Source: Nissolia schottii (taxonomy: Eukaryota; Streptophyta; Magnoliopsida; Fabales; Fabaceae). Taken from it: a stretch of 64,000 nucleotides of DNA. A program made the position numbers and the translations under genes. Shown here in pieces: positions 48,769-60,924 of this stretch. Below the pieces are notes generated by a model, which was not told where the DNA came from, ran no database searches, and saw only the letters and a list, made by a program, of their open reading frames with translations. The stretch covers positions 159,704 to 223,703 of the forward strand of contig QANU01045572.1 in assembly GCA_003254905.1 (NCBI GenBank), in the 5' to 3' direction. The stretch's first letter is position 1, and each line of letters starts with the position of its first letter.

Positions 48769-50090
48769 CATAATATCTCTTATCGGTTCACGTGCTTAGA
48801 AGGTTAACTATCTTTTGTCATGTTTCATTGCCTCCCATGCGCGACTATTCTACATCTTCTTTTCTCCCAAGTTTCTCTCACCTTTCTCACGCAAGTTCAT
48901 AACATCTCTCAAACTCCGTTATCATTTTTTTTTTTCCTTTTTTCTACATGAATTGTTTTCCTTAAAATAATTACACAAGCTCAAAAGATGGTGTGGATTA
49001 GAGCTACGCCACCATTCATGTCACTCTAGAGAATGATTTAGAAGTTGTTTTATGTGGATTTTGATTCAATGAACCCTCTGCCACGTAAATCAAATAAGTA
49101 TGTAAAAACAAGAAGATTGGGTCCTTTTAGCAAAAATGCGAATTCAAGAACAACTTAATATAATGGGATAATCAAGTGTTTGATAAAATGATTGGATTGG
49201 AAATACAATGTAGTGGACTTAAATTGCTAAATAAAGAAGGATGAACAAAAGAAAGAAAGGAAAAAAAAAAGAAAAAAAAAAGAAAGAAATGAGAAATCTA
49301 CTTGGAATTCCTCACTGTTCTTTTCCAAGTAAAAAAATCTCTCTTTAGTTCTGTTCTGGGCATCCCTAGTTGTAGCCTATAGTGACCCCCCTTAAATGCT
49401 TGTCACGTGTCTTCCTTGATGGTTGTAGATTGATTATCAAAACTCCACTCTTCCACTTCCCTTGTTTTCCACGAAGTGACCAGTTATATTCTCTGTGAAA
49501 TTAAGCACGTACACAGTAACTATTGCACGTTGTTGATAGACACATCCCTTTTATGGATAACCTTCTCTTGGTATTTGAACTCACTTTATTATGCCTCATC
49601 ATCTTCTGAAGGGTCGAACCCTCTACTTAGTATTCCATACTTCTTCAAAGGTTTGGATAGGGTCAACCATGATGATTAACTAGGATCTATTTGTAAACGT
49701 CATTTATTGCTTCTACTCAAGCCCTTTATCATCCTCCTTCAACTGTTAATAAAGAGAACTTCTTCATAGTTTTGGTCGATTATATCTCCTGTCCTTATTC
49801 ATAGTCGACTAGGATCCTCGTTCATGGTCGACTGTAATCTTTACTCGTGGTCGATCAAAATATTCGACCAATGTCTTCTTTTGTGAGGACCCATTCTCTT
49901 TTCGACCCATTATTTATTCATGATCACCGTGTTATGATTTTACTCAAATGCCCTTAATATATATATATTTCACCATAACAAGATGCTCCCCAATATTTTC
50001 CTTTGAGGATGAGTAAAAAAGGAAAATATTAAGATTGTGTAACCTTCAACTTAGGTTTTCCTTGTATATGAATGGAGAATCTCTAAATCT
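48769..50090. other. Gene-free stretch with GTCGA-rich short repeats
   Basis: No supported gene. Near 49768-49855 the short phrase (CAT)GGTCGACT or a close variant occurs four times at about 20-35 bp intervals. Purine-rich runs lie at about 49255-49290. Confidence 0.5.
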
Positions 50091-50508
50091 AAAGTAAAGA
50101 AGTAAAAAAAACTCAAATTCACTAGATAATGTATGAATAGATTTTCTATTCGATTAGTTTGTTTTATAAACTAGAAAAAAATGAATTTGAAATATTATAT
50201 ATAGAAATATATATTTAATTAAATATTTGAAAAAGTTTTATATCTTATAGTTTTATATCTTATATATATTATATATATAAGATATCTATTTATTTTAATA
50301 TAAATATATATATATATTAATAATATATATATTCAAATAAAATAATCCACAGTGATTATAAAAAAAATAATAATAGAGTTTGAAGATGTGGATTCAAAAG
50401 CGACTCGATTGAGATTAGAGACGAATGAAAAAAAGGGGGGGGTAATTTTTATCCCGAGATACTATTTATTTGTATTCCAATAGGATATACATCATGAATG
50501 TATATGCT

Positions 50509-50580
50509 CTGGGACGGAAGGATTCGAACCTCCGAATATCGGGACCAAAACCCGTTGCCTTACCGCTTGGCCACGCCCCA
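50509..50580 (-). tRNA. trnQ-UUG: tRNA-Gln (UUG), plastid type, in the NUPT
   Basis: A 72-nt cloverleaf on the - strand starts TGGGGCGTGGCCAAGCGG. The anticodon loop reads TTTTGGT with anticodon TTG, the T arm reads GGAGGTTCGAATCC, and the acceptor end CCGTCCCA pairs with the start. This is the plastid glutamine tRNA used both for Gln and, in plastids, via Glu-tRNA(Gln) amidation. There is no reason to expect function from the nuclear copy. Confidence 0.93.
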
Positions 50581-50809
50581 TTTTTGATTCGACATTAATA
50601 AACACTATTATTGGTATTGGTTGTTCGTCAATTCCACTTCAAAAAAAATCCATACATACAATAAATTGTTACTGGGAGTTTGATATGTGCAGATATCTAA
50701 TAAAACTCAAATTAAATTATTGATCATTACATAGAATTCAATTAAAATATTGAATGAAAGTCTCATTTCTTCTTTTTTTGTCAGACTGGAGGATTTTGAA
50801 CTAGAAAGT

Positions 50810-50810
50810 N
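50810..50810. other. Single N inside the NUPT
   Basis: It separates the trnQ spacer from intron sequence that is not adjacent to it in ordinary plastid maps. Possibly a join. Confidence 0.5.
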
Positions 50811-50846
50811 AAGTAACTCACGTTTATTTAGATATATACATAGGGA

Positions 50847-50880
50847 AAGCCGTGTGCAATGAAAAATGCAAGCGCGGCTT
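50847..50880 (+). ncRNA. Group II intron domain V remnant
   Basis: A 34-nt hairpin AAGCCGTGTGCAATGAAA... has the catalytic AGC triad, a GAAA-type loop, and a 3' strand GCGCGGCTT that pairs with the 5' strand. This is the hallmark of domain V. In plastid order trnG-UCC is the nearest group II intron to trnQ, but the parent intron is not settled. Confidence 0.7.
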
Positions 50881-51504
50881 GGGGAGAGATTTTTTATTGT
50901 TTGTGTTTCAAGAATTTAGTTGGCACTTTTTTGAGAGATCACTTAGACCACAATGCCAATCTTCAAAGGATCAAGTTAGCCCTTAACCCTCGAAAATCAC
51001 GTAATAGACTTTCAATCTAAATATATGTTGAAGTGTGTTTGAATATGTGTCGTGATCTTATATGAGTTTAGGATGTAGGAAATTAGACATCCTTTCGCAA
51101 AAGAGCAAGGTTTAGCTGCGATTATCGTCTCATATTGCCTTTGAAATTCCTAGGGAGACAGTGGCGAAGATCGTCTACCCTGTAATATATACGCGTATAT
51201 CTTGCAAGTCTAAGAATGACAAGTCTCTCAAAATTCAAGATGTCCTCTAGAGGTACGCATTTCTTATTGTGCTTGGCGTTCTAAATTCATGTACCTAAGA
51301 TCTAGAGAATTCATGGCACGTGTTTAATTATTTCAAAACTAATGCATTCGAGACATGTACTTGAAAATAAGCGCTCATTAAACACAACGAAGTTTGTTGA
51401 ATGTATTTCCTGCTCACCATTCTATACATGACACATCTGTTCTCCCGTTTACCTCAACTGCAGGATAAAATACTCAAGTGTTGCTAATTCTAGAGATGAA
51501 ACTA

Positions 51505-54500
51505 CTAAGGAACTTTGGCTCTCTGTAGGACCATAAATCTCCTTCTACTATCACTCTCCGCATGCTCACCAAGTTTTGCAAGATGGGCCATCCTCTTTTT
51601 CCATAATTCTGTTGGGGCCGTTTGAACGGGCGTTTCTTCAGGCTCAGGCGAATCACCTTCTGATATGTCCATGTTTTCCTCTGCAGATTTATCATCATCA
51701 GAATCTTGTATTATCTGCTTCAGTATCTCTACCACTTGACTCATCGCCGGTCGTTCTTTAGCACTCTTATTCAGACAACTATCGGCAAGCTTGGCCAGCT
51801 TTCTTGCTCCATTAATCGAATACTGGCCCTCGAGTCTCGGATCCATCAGCAAGAGAAACCTTCTGGTATCAGGAGGATATCGTTTCACCCATTCCAAAAG
51901 TTTCTGCTCCGTTTTGGGCCGGTTTCTCTCCATGGACCGCCTTCCTGTAAGTATCTCATAAAGCACCACACCAAAACTCCACACGTCGCTCTTGGTAGTT
52001 AGATGGCCCGTCTCAATATAATCTGGAGCAGCATAACCATATGTCCCCATCACCTGACGACATAAAATACTCTACATGAGGATTGCATAATCTTGATCTT
52101 AATTTAAATACTCCATATATTTGGAAAGACATTAGGGACGCATCGCTTTCCAGTCCAGGTATTTAATAGTGTACAACCAAGAAAAGTTCATGACATACAT
52201 ATGCACTGTGCAGTGGAGGCTATATATATCACCAGCAATCACGGAAACATTGTAGAACAATTAGTTATCATGCTTGTAAACATGTAAAACCATAACATAC
52301 TTTTCCATCTATAGAGAGTTGCTCATGCTCACAATCTTTTTTGAAAGTCACTCCTTACTATCGTTATATCTATTAGATTCACAGGTCAGAACTAGTAGCG
52401 GTAACCTTGTTTCATGAGTTCTTGTAAATTAACAATGTATGAAATTACATCCATGGAATAATCGACCATAATCTCCATAATTTCGCATTCAGTTATATCG
52501 CTAAAACCATTACACTAACGCCACAAGAAAATTATATTGAACAAATATAATGCAAACAAACGCTTACAGCAGTAGAAACATGAGTATTCCCAGCTTCCGG
52601 TCCCTCCCTAGCAAGTCCAAAATCAGACAGCTTTGGACTAAAATTTTCATCCAGTAACACATTTGAGCATTTAAAATCTCGATATATCACCTACAGCATT
52701 AGCAAAACAAAAATAAATAATTAAAAGCAAAAGAAGAAAAGTTAAATCAAGCGAAATGCAATTTAAAATGCTAAATGAGTGATAATCATAAATACCGATC
52801 AATAAACATCCATGAGTAGGTATAACTACAAGGAATTATTCGGAGATATCATTAATCCATCAATGTCACTACTAATTAATGTCCTTAAGGAAGTATCAAA
52901 TTGTCTAAACATTTCTTTCGAAATAATCTGACATAGCCTAGTTTGGCAAATTACACAATACTTGCCCCTCTTCTTCGAGTAAAATTAACCGAATTTTAGA
53001 TATTAACATGTATTACAATGACTTCCATCTAACATCGAAATCTCAATTTAATCCTTCAAGCATACCAGCACAAATTTGCACCATTATTATGTCATTAAAT
53101 TTAATATCCTAACTCGTATATTAAACACAACACACATTGCGAACCAAAATTTATATGAACTTAATATCCTAACTCTTAAATTAAACACAGCTCACATTGC
53201 GAACCAAAATTTATATGAATGTTCAGGAGTTGTGAAGATAAAATATGTGATCACATAAATGGTTTAAGTTCCTATGCCAAAATGATTTCTGCAAAATCAG
53301 ATCGTGCAAGCCAGACACAATCTGTTGCTGCCTGTGTTATAAGTCATTTTAGACAAAGCAAAAGGATGGATTATCTCTGTTATTGAAATAAGAATATAAA
53401 AAGTTAGGGCCCTCATTCTGTCACAAAGGAGATCCTTAATGATTGTTTTTCTAACTTCATATTTATCAGGAAGATGTGTGTTTCAAAGCAATCGAAGGAT
53501 AAAAATAGAATTTTGTTTCAAAGTCAATTTTGTGACAACAGCTACAAAAACACAGGCTAGTGACTGAATAGTTCTTGAAAAATTAAAAAATAAATATGTA
53601 TCACAAGAAAATTATAGCTCTATCAGTGTTATGAGTGAGGACCTCAACCATGTAGTTTCTAGAATAATATTAGCATTTTAGTCAACAGTTAGAAGTAAAT
53701 TATTTTGTTTCTGTTTGTTTTTGTTTTTTTTAATTTCATTCTATCCCTGGCCAACTCTCCCAAAAGCTTGAGCAACTTGGGGAACAAATCATAAATGTAT
53801 TTTTGATTCAACAAAGAATCATGAATGTTAAATCTTTGACATCTCCACTGCCACAAGCCTTTGAGCTTTAAGTATAGACAAAACACATACCCCTCCACCT
53901 TTTTGCTAAAATCATGATTTAATTATAAAAACTAGTGTGGTAATTAAGTATCAAAGTCCTTACCACATGGTCAATACCATATCCAAGTCCAACTCATTCA
54001 AAAACATAAAGCCATAAACTATTGTGTTATTAAGTGAGCGAACATGAATATTGTTTAATTAATTTCTAGCATCTCTTAGTGGGAGAGCAGGGATAATGTA
54101 TGATGATGATAATGCCTTAACTACCTGTACTTCAGAGTCTTCATGCAGATAAGCTAACCCTTGAGCTGCTCCAAGTGCTATCTCGAGTCTTGTTTTCCAA
54201 GGAAGAGGATTGTAGGCTTTGTTGAAAAGATGAGACTCTAAGCTTTTATTTGCAATGTATTCGTATACAAGTAGCCTTTGGATTCCTCTTTCTCCATCCA
54301 CAGCACAGAATCCAATGAGTTTGACAAGATTTTGGTGTTCCACAACACCAAGAAACTGAACTTCAGCTAGCCATTGCTTATGACCCTACATAACAGAGGT
54401 ATGAGAAAAAAAATGGTTTAACCTTGAAAGGATGTCCATACAATAAGATCAGAGTGAAGAAAGAGTGAGAGAGAAAGCAAAAAATTGAATCTCTATATAC

Positions 54501-56286
54501 AAATGCAAATAATTCAGGATCTTAAAATGTGAATAGAAACTTCAAATTCTTCAGGCACAACATATCAGTTTATGCAGCTTTTCCCATTCCAGCCAAATTA
54601 AAGAGATTTTTAATTTCAAAGTGATTCAGAGTTAAAAGAACCTATGAATAATTGTAATGTTTTAAAGTAGTTTTTATACATACAAAAGCATTCATTTATG
54701 CACTATTTTTGTTGACAAAACCATTCATACAATATTAGTTTCAGAGTAAAAGGAATAGGGCTAAATAAATTTAATTGACATAAATATGACCTGTGGCTAG
54801 GCAGACAAGGAGAATAAAAAGGAAAAACCATAATATAATTTTTAAAGTTATTCAAAGTTAATGTTAAATGCAAATGGAAGGCAGGAAATACAGTTTGAGA
54901 GAATGTCACTCAGCAAAATCACTTTAACTCTCAGGGTTTGTACCAGATGATAACATTTGCAGCAACAACAGCAAAAACCAAACCTTGTCTTACAACATGG
55001 AGTGAGTTACATATATCAGACAATGCTATAGTGTACAATCGTAAGCCATGTCAATAGAAAAACCATTAAAATCAAAATCATTTTCAATAGTTTTACCTAT
55101 AGTTTTTCTTGTTCCGCTCTACTACCTACATACGATCTACTCTCCTTGCTAAGGCTTCAACAAGACTTTCCCTATTGTTCTTACACCAAGGATAGTACAA
55201 CAGCAATGGTGACATTTTCCTATTGTTACTTATATCTTCTGAAACAGAGGATACCGCTACAAAGCAGGATAGGCGATTTTGCGACAATGAAATTTCCGTC
55301 ACCTATGCCACCAAACAATCAATTGCTATTCTTAGTCTGTTTGAAAGTAAACATATAAATATCTTTGCTCTGAGCAATATATATATATTTTTTTTATTTG
55401 ATTCACCATCAGAGTAAACATCTCTTTGTGCTACCATTGAACAAGGAAATGGCATACCACTGCAGTGTGTAATAATTTCCACTGCTGTAAAAGCTTGAAC
55501 AACTTTTAAAGTACGGTTCACTAGCAGCGTAAAGTTTTTTTTTTTTTGGGTGGATCTGAAGCCTACAAGAACTGAAAAATCAAGTATCATTTGAAACTTG
55601 GGTGGTACTTAGTTGGCTGTCTCACACGAGTAACCACAACAACCGGAAAATAGAGGAGATAACACTAAAATTTTAGCTTATGCAATCTACTCGAATCAAA
55701 TCTGTTAATGATTGTAAATGTTTACATAATTGATTTGATTTGATTTAATATTGTAAATTGATTGTAATTTGTTTTTAGCCGTTGTGTTTTGATCGTTGAG
55801 TCCTCGGCCTATAAATAAGCTTAACCTCCTATGTAAATTCACAACTCAGTAATACATTCATATATTACTCTCTCCCTATTTTCTACAAAATCAACAGTAC
55901 ATGTTTCCTTGCAACATGGAATATTTTGAATCTCTTACCTGCAATCCATTCTGATTAAGCCTTTTGATGGCAACTGAAATAGGATCGCCATCATTCGCAT
56001 TGGCGGGTTTGATCGAGCCTTTATACACGCTCCCAAATCCACCTTCCCCTATCTTGCAAAGCCTGCTGAAATCGTTCGTCGCGCGCCTGAGCTCGCCGTA
56101 CGAGAAGACCCGCAAATTGTGAGCCTTCTCCTCGTACAATTCGGGTATGCCGCGAGGGGAAGACGAAGATCCCGAAGACTTGGTGACTCCTCCCGTGGGC
56201 TTGGATTTCTCTTGTTTCTTCAGTTCGGGCGCTGATCTTCGCTTCCACTTCCTTGATTTGTCTTTTAGGTAGTAAAAGCAACTCAT
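51505..56286 (-). CDS. Receptor-like cytoplasmic kinase, RLCK-VII (PBL19/PCRK type), four exons, 426 aa
   Basis: A Ser/Thr protein kinase of the RLCK-VII family, which relays signals from cell-surface immune receptors, for example to MAPKKKs. Exons on the - strand: 56286-55939, 54385-54125, 52690-52568, 52053-51505. All introns are GT-AG and phase 0, so 116+87+41+182 residues join in frame. Motifs: glycine loop GEGGFGSV (residues 80-87), VAIK Lys108, alpha-C Glu124, catalytic Asp208 in [11 protein letters not shown] at 226-228, GTYGYAAPD at 247-255 (Asp where APE has Glu), [17 protein letters not shown] after it. The N terminus [11 protein letters not shown] has no Gly2, so no myristoylation; Cys3 could be acylated. 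The C-terminal tail is acidic, then basic. Related kinases (PBL19, PBL20, PBL37-40) have this layout. No stop or frameshift is seen, so it is probably intact. Confidence 0.92.
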
Positions 56287-57065
56287 CTCATATATAATTA
56301 GTTCGGTTCAACGAGTCGTGGGAAACTCTGATTGCGAAAGAAAGAATGGATTACGAACGGCACAACCTAAGAAGAAAAAAAAAGAAGAAGCGGCCAATGA
56401 GTGTGACATGCAAAGAGAAAGCAAACAAAGCGATGATACTGAAATGCATGTGTGTAATGCAAGAGGACAAAAAGGGTTGAGAATTTCTATTTCTGCAACC
56501 AAAGACAGGTAAAGGTGGAGGGGGAAAAAAACGGGGAGAGTTTGAGCAACAAGAAATCTCAGATAATAAAACTTCACAATACTAAACCTTTTGCAGGCAA
56601 CGGTAAGGCACCTAATTAGAGCATGCAAACGAAGGAGACAGATGCAGAAGCCATGAGGTATTTTCCGGAGAGAGGCTTATTACCTTGGTTGCTGAGTAGA
56701 GAACGCAAGGTCCACGCGTCTTTGGCACATGCCTTTTTCGTTTGTATTGCTTCTCTCTCTGTCACGGAACCGAACAGAAGCAAAGGAAGAGTTAATTTGA
56801 TTCGTTGACCGAAGAAAAATGATACCTGCCCCGGTTACTTGTGGCTTCAACGAAAACGACCCCAAGTATCAATTTCCGATCGTTGAAAAAAAAGGAATCC
56901 CTTTCAACTGGCAGCTGAACCAAACAATTTCACTAGTCAAACCTTGGAAGTCAGTCAGTCTTCTTCCTTACCTTTCTTGGACATTTATTGGTCAGCCTTG
57001 TTACGTTGCCAATACACAAGTATCTAATATTAGATGAGTTCCAAAATACATCTGATATATTAAAT
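56287..57065. other. Leader and promoter side of the kinase gene
   Basis: On the - strand the region just upstream of the kinase ATG is CT-rich (complement of 56360-56390), as in many plant leaders. A TATATAT lies at 56291-56297, too near the ATG to be a normal TATA box. No other gene is supported; the short ORFs here are fortuitous. Confidence 0.4.
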
Positions 57066-57068
57066 GGA

Positions 57069-57190
57069 CTGCTGCAGACAAAAATGTGATTAAATATATG
57101 TAAGTGTATTTAAATTACATTTCTAATTTTATCTTTATTTATTCATCTCGTTCAATTAAGTTCATCATTTCTCTATCGTCAAGTTCATTT
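57069..57190 (+). mobile_element. Fragment of the 60.1-60.7 kb MITE family
   Basis: This matches the left portion of the MITE at 60126-60686 (AAAATGTGATTAAA, AAATTACATTTCTAATTT, TTATTTATTCATCTC, AAGTTCATCATT). It adjoins the left side of the gypsy LTR that follows, where the first about 100 bp of that LTR would be expected. Confidence 0.6.
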
Positions 57191-58086
57191 ATTTTTCCAA
57201 AATATCAGTCAAAATAATAGTTTTGTGATCTCACAAAATTTTGTGAGATCTAGACTAATTTTCGATCATCACCAAAATTTAATTGTGATTCAAAAATATC
57301 TGTAAAATATTATGTTATGAAAATAAATTTACAAAAATCTTGAGTTAACTTAAATCCTTGATAAGAAAAATTAATAAATCATGACCTTGTGTTTCAAATA
57401 TTTTTAAGATATTCGTACATATACAACGATCAAACCCGATTAAGCATGGTCAGAAATCACGCCACATGGCCAAGCTCTCAGAGAAGTCTCTCACTAGACT
57501 CTCTCTCACGGTTACACGCACATACACTCGTTAACAAGAGAAGTCAACAAGTTTATCCTATAGGGTCACTATTCATGATTTGCAATTAATGAGTATTTAT
57601 CCTTTAATTTCATTTTTTATTTAAATGAAAAATGGGCCAAAGGCCACTGACCTGTGTGCTTATAAATAGCACTTCGAGGCCACTGCCTGTTTCATTGTTT
57701 TCATCTGTTAAGTTTACAAACTTTTCATTTGTACATTCAGCAGTTATGCTATCAGACTCAAGAAAAATAGTAGGATCGCACTAATGTTCGTAGAAACACT
57801 TTCTCACAACTTTCACTGCCTCTAAACACGATTAGGAAGTGGGTAACCCTAGCGTACTCACCTCCTTGGTGATTTTTATGTGTTATGTGTATAGTGTAGA
57901 AAAATATAACGTAGTAGACATTATGTAGGAAATATGTTTATTATGATGCAAGAGTGATTTTGTGTTTGTTAGTTAGAAAAATGTATTATAGTGATTGTTG
58001 GAACATGGGGGAAACCTAAATAAATTTTCAGTGTTAAAATGTGAGAAACATGCAAGAAACTACACTATAAATGAGTCTGACGTAAG

Positions 58087-58361
58087 GTCATTCGAATGAC
58101 CAAGCATAGTCATTTGAATGACCCTAAAATTTTACTCATCCAGGAGCAAATTTGTCAGGTCATTCGAATGACTTAGCCATGGTCATTCAAATGACTCATA
58201 AATTAAACAAAGAACAAAATTTTCATGTCATTCGAATGATTAAGCTAGGTCATTCGAATGACTCCTAAATTTTACAAACAGAGAGCTAAATTTTCATGTC
58301 ATTCGAATGACTCATGAATTTCACCAACCTGCGGGCCAAATTCCAGTGTCATTCGAATGAC
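58087..58361. repeat. Array of a perfect 14-bp palindrome, GTCATTCGAATGAC
   Basis: Exact copies start at 58087, 58159, 58249, 58298 and 58348. One-mismatch copies start at 58109, 58182 and 58227. Three pairs are 22, 23 and 22 bp apart (58087/58109, 58159/58182, 58227/58249); the pairs are separated by 45-50 bp. The spacers share phrases such as AAATTTTCAT but are not tandem copies. It lies about 430-700 bp downstream of the LTR TATA box. Confidence 0.95.
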
Positions 58362-59160
58362 CACTGAATGACCTGAGTTTTCAACTTACCCACATATTCC
58401 AACAAGCACTAGACCACTATAACGTGTATATACTTATAAGAATGATCGTGGAACTTTGTGTTGTACTTGTGTAACATGCATCATGAGGACTCGGTCGTCA
58501 TTAGTGCTTTAGGACGACTGTAAATAACTAGAAAGCAATCACCTAAGGTCTTAAAGATCATAATTGAATCTTAGAGAAAAAAAGTGATATCTTAAGAAGG
58601 TTCCGACCACAGAGGGTCTGGTGTACCTTGAAGAAAGTACATATTTGTACGATTAGGATTATCCCCTCTCTTGGCACGTCTACGGACAAGCCCCTCGCCA
58701 GTCCAACAAGATGGATTGGTTAATGATTAAACGCAAGTATAGACCTGATTTAAGATTTAAGTAAGAAGTATACGTCCTCCAGTAGTGACTGAAGTATACG
58801 TCCTCTAATAGTGACGTAAATGGCCCCGAAGAATGAAGAAGAAAAATGATAAGAACGAACGAGTCCACTCCTAGCATTATCACAAGGAAAGCCCCCCCGC
58901 CATCCCAAGCTAAATGGTTGTTCCATATCGTTGTTCGATGTAGTATGTTATCGTGCATCCGTGGTTCGCTACCACTCAGGTTAGAGCACTGCTTGGCCGA
59001 CACGATACGGAAATAGAAGTAGGTTGTAGCTGACGGCCATGGCTACAAAGGAGAATGATGGACATAAAGAACCAAGAAGGACGCGACCCTAATACACATG
59101 CTTGACAGGGCACGTAAGAGAACCCCAGATCCCTTCATGCATAAGATATGTGATGTACGT

Positions 59161-59217
59161 ACATACGTATGTATGTATGTATGTATGTATGTATGTATGC
59201 ATGCATGCATGCATGTG
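59161..59217 (+). repeat. Microsatellite (GTAT)n then (GCAT)n
   Basis: About nine GTAT units run into four GCAT units inside the gypsy LTR. Confidence 0.95.
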
Positions 59218-59795
59218 TGTACGTACTATAAACTACCGTTAAGAGAACTTTCGAGACAACTTATATGGAAGTTATAGATGTATGTGATCTAACATCACGT
59301 TACTCAAGCGAATAGAGTTAATAAGCACGAATCCCTAGGTAATGAAAAGACTAGAGGTCCCCAGTCACCTAGTAAACTAAGTAAAGCTACTCAGGACTAG
59401 GACGGGTGTCAATAACTAGTAGGAACTTTAGTATGCATTGACACTTAGAGATTTTTAAGTGGCCTGGATCATAACTGAGAAATGAACCAATAGCTATGGC
59501 TTAGGATTCCCACTGAGAACGCAATGTTCTCACCCCCACTCCTTTATGGTTCTAGGCAGGTATGGCCAGTGCACCTGAGAGGACGAGACATCACAAGATG
59601 ACTGTAGGACGTGAGGTCAGGAAGCTCCAGTGAAGTTACAGGATAACCAGTTCTGGTCTACGCACTAAGGTGATTATTGTTTTGTATTATGTAGCAGTTA
59701 AATGGTCTAGTTGGACCATTAACAATTATGTGCATTAAATGTAATATGTATTATTAGTTAAATCTGTAATTGTATCCTGGACCATGTGATTGTAT

Positions 59796-59800
<5 letters not shown>

Positions 59801-59847
<47 letters not shown>
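59801..59847 (+). repeat. Microsatellite (AT)n
   Basis: About 23 uninterrupted AT dinucleotides near the 3' end of the LTR. Confidence 0.97.
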
Positions 59848-59849
<2 letters not shown>

Positions 59850-60125
59850 TGAAATAGTCGGTATGATAATCCAATAGACTAGTTATTGCTTAAGTCTTTT
59901 GGGAATCTAGCGCTTGCCTATCTATATGCTTTCTTGATCACGTATGGCTCATAATTTATAAAGAAAAGGAATAATGTCTCAAAACGGTCCATATTTTCGA
60001 GAAAAAAATATTTGCAAAGCTAAAAGTATGAGCTAGAAGTAACCCAACCAAAGCAGATAACAACCATGTGAGCATTGCTTAGGACTATAGCATAAGCACT
60101 TAGTAGGGTGTTACAGACTACAGTA

Positions 60126-60686
60126 AACACTTGTATTTAGCTGCACTACAAAAATGTGGTTAAACACAATTTCATGAAGATGTCTAAATTACATTTTTAA
60201 TTTGACCCTTATTTATTCATCTCACACAACTAAGTTCATCATTTTTCCATCACCGAGCTCATCTTTCTGATCCTTCATCTCAATCACCAATTATATGAAA
60301 AAGAGCGGAACAGAGATTTACATTGCACAATCACAATTCTAAATATTTTTTGCTCAAATTTAAAATTTTGATTGATTTCACATCACCATTACATACATGA
60401 ACAAAAGGAGAAAGAAATTAGTATAATTATAATACGAAAAAGTGGAAGAAGAATAATCCGAACAAAATGAGAAAGAATAAGACGAACAGGAAGATAAATG
60501 GATCTTTGAGGATGGAAGAAGAAAAGGTCAGAGGGAGAGAATAGTGGTGAACGAAAAATAGTAAAATGACGACAAAAAGAAATTGCAAATTGAAGGAGAG
60601 TGAGGGGTAAAATTATAAATGTAATTTAGCTAAACTTTTGAAAATGTGTTTAATCACATTTTTATAGTGCGACTAAATGCAAATGC
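60126..60686. mobile_element. MITE, about 560 bp, with terminal inverted repeats
   Basis: The left end TTTAGCTGCACTACAAAAAT is the imperfect complement of the right end ATTTTTATAGTGCGACTAAA. The inverted similarity extends about 45-50 bp. The interior is noncoding and A-rich. It sits directly after the end of the gypsy LTR. Confidence 0.75.
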
Positions 60687-60924
60687 CCATCATAATCCAC
60701 TTGATGTATCATTCTATTGAATATATGAGGTGTCAACTTTTATACAATTTACTCTTTTAATGTGTTTTTTCTCCTTTTTTCTTATTCTTTATTTTTTCCC
60801 TCTTCTTTCCCAATCTCCCATCATTTTTTTATTGTTTCTAACTTATTCTTTATGAATCCAGGCGTTTTCATTTGTTCCCATCATATTCATTATTTTTGGT
60901 TTTTCAAATATTGGTACATGTGCA

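Larger units (their letters stand above)
50100..50985 (-). other. Nuclear insertion of plastid DNA (NUPT)
   Basis: It contains a complete plastid trnQ-UUG with AT-rich flanks like the rps16-trnQ and trnQ-psbK spacers. After a single N at 50810 there is a group II intron domain V. Plastid DNA in a nuclear transposon-rich region next to a multi-intron kinase gene indicates a transferred fragment. The outer limits are approximate; psbK is not seen. Confidence 0.75.
57191..60115 (+). mobile_element. Ty3/gypsy LTR, diverged, 5' terminus missing
   Basis: It follows the order of the LTR at 27010-30141: the region before the promoter, TATAAATA at 57661-57668, the CATGAGGACTCGGTCGTCA block near 58480, the CACTTAGAGATT...GCGGCCTGG-like block at 59440-59470, and the end TAGGGTGTTACA at 60115. 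The TGTAACA start is not seen. No pol sequence is present. Confidence 0.8.

Noticed and set aside
49765-49870. GTCGACT short repeats as another phased array
   Set aside because: Only four loose copies with irregular spacing; too weak to separate from chance.
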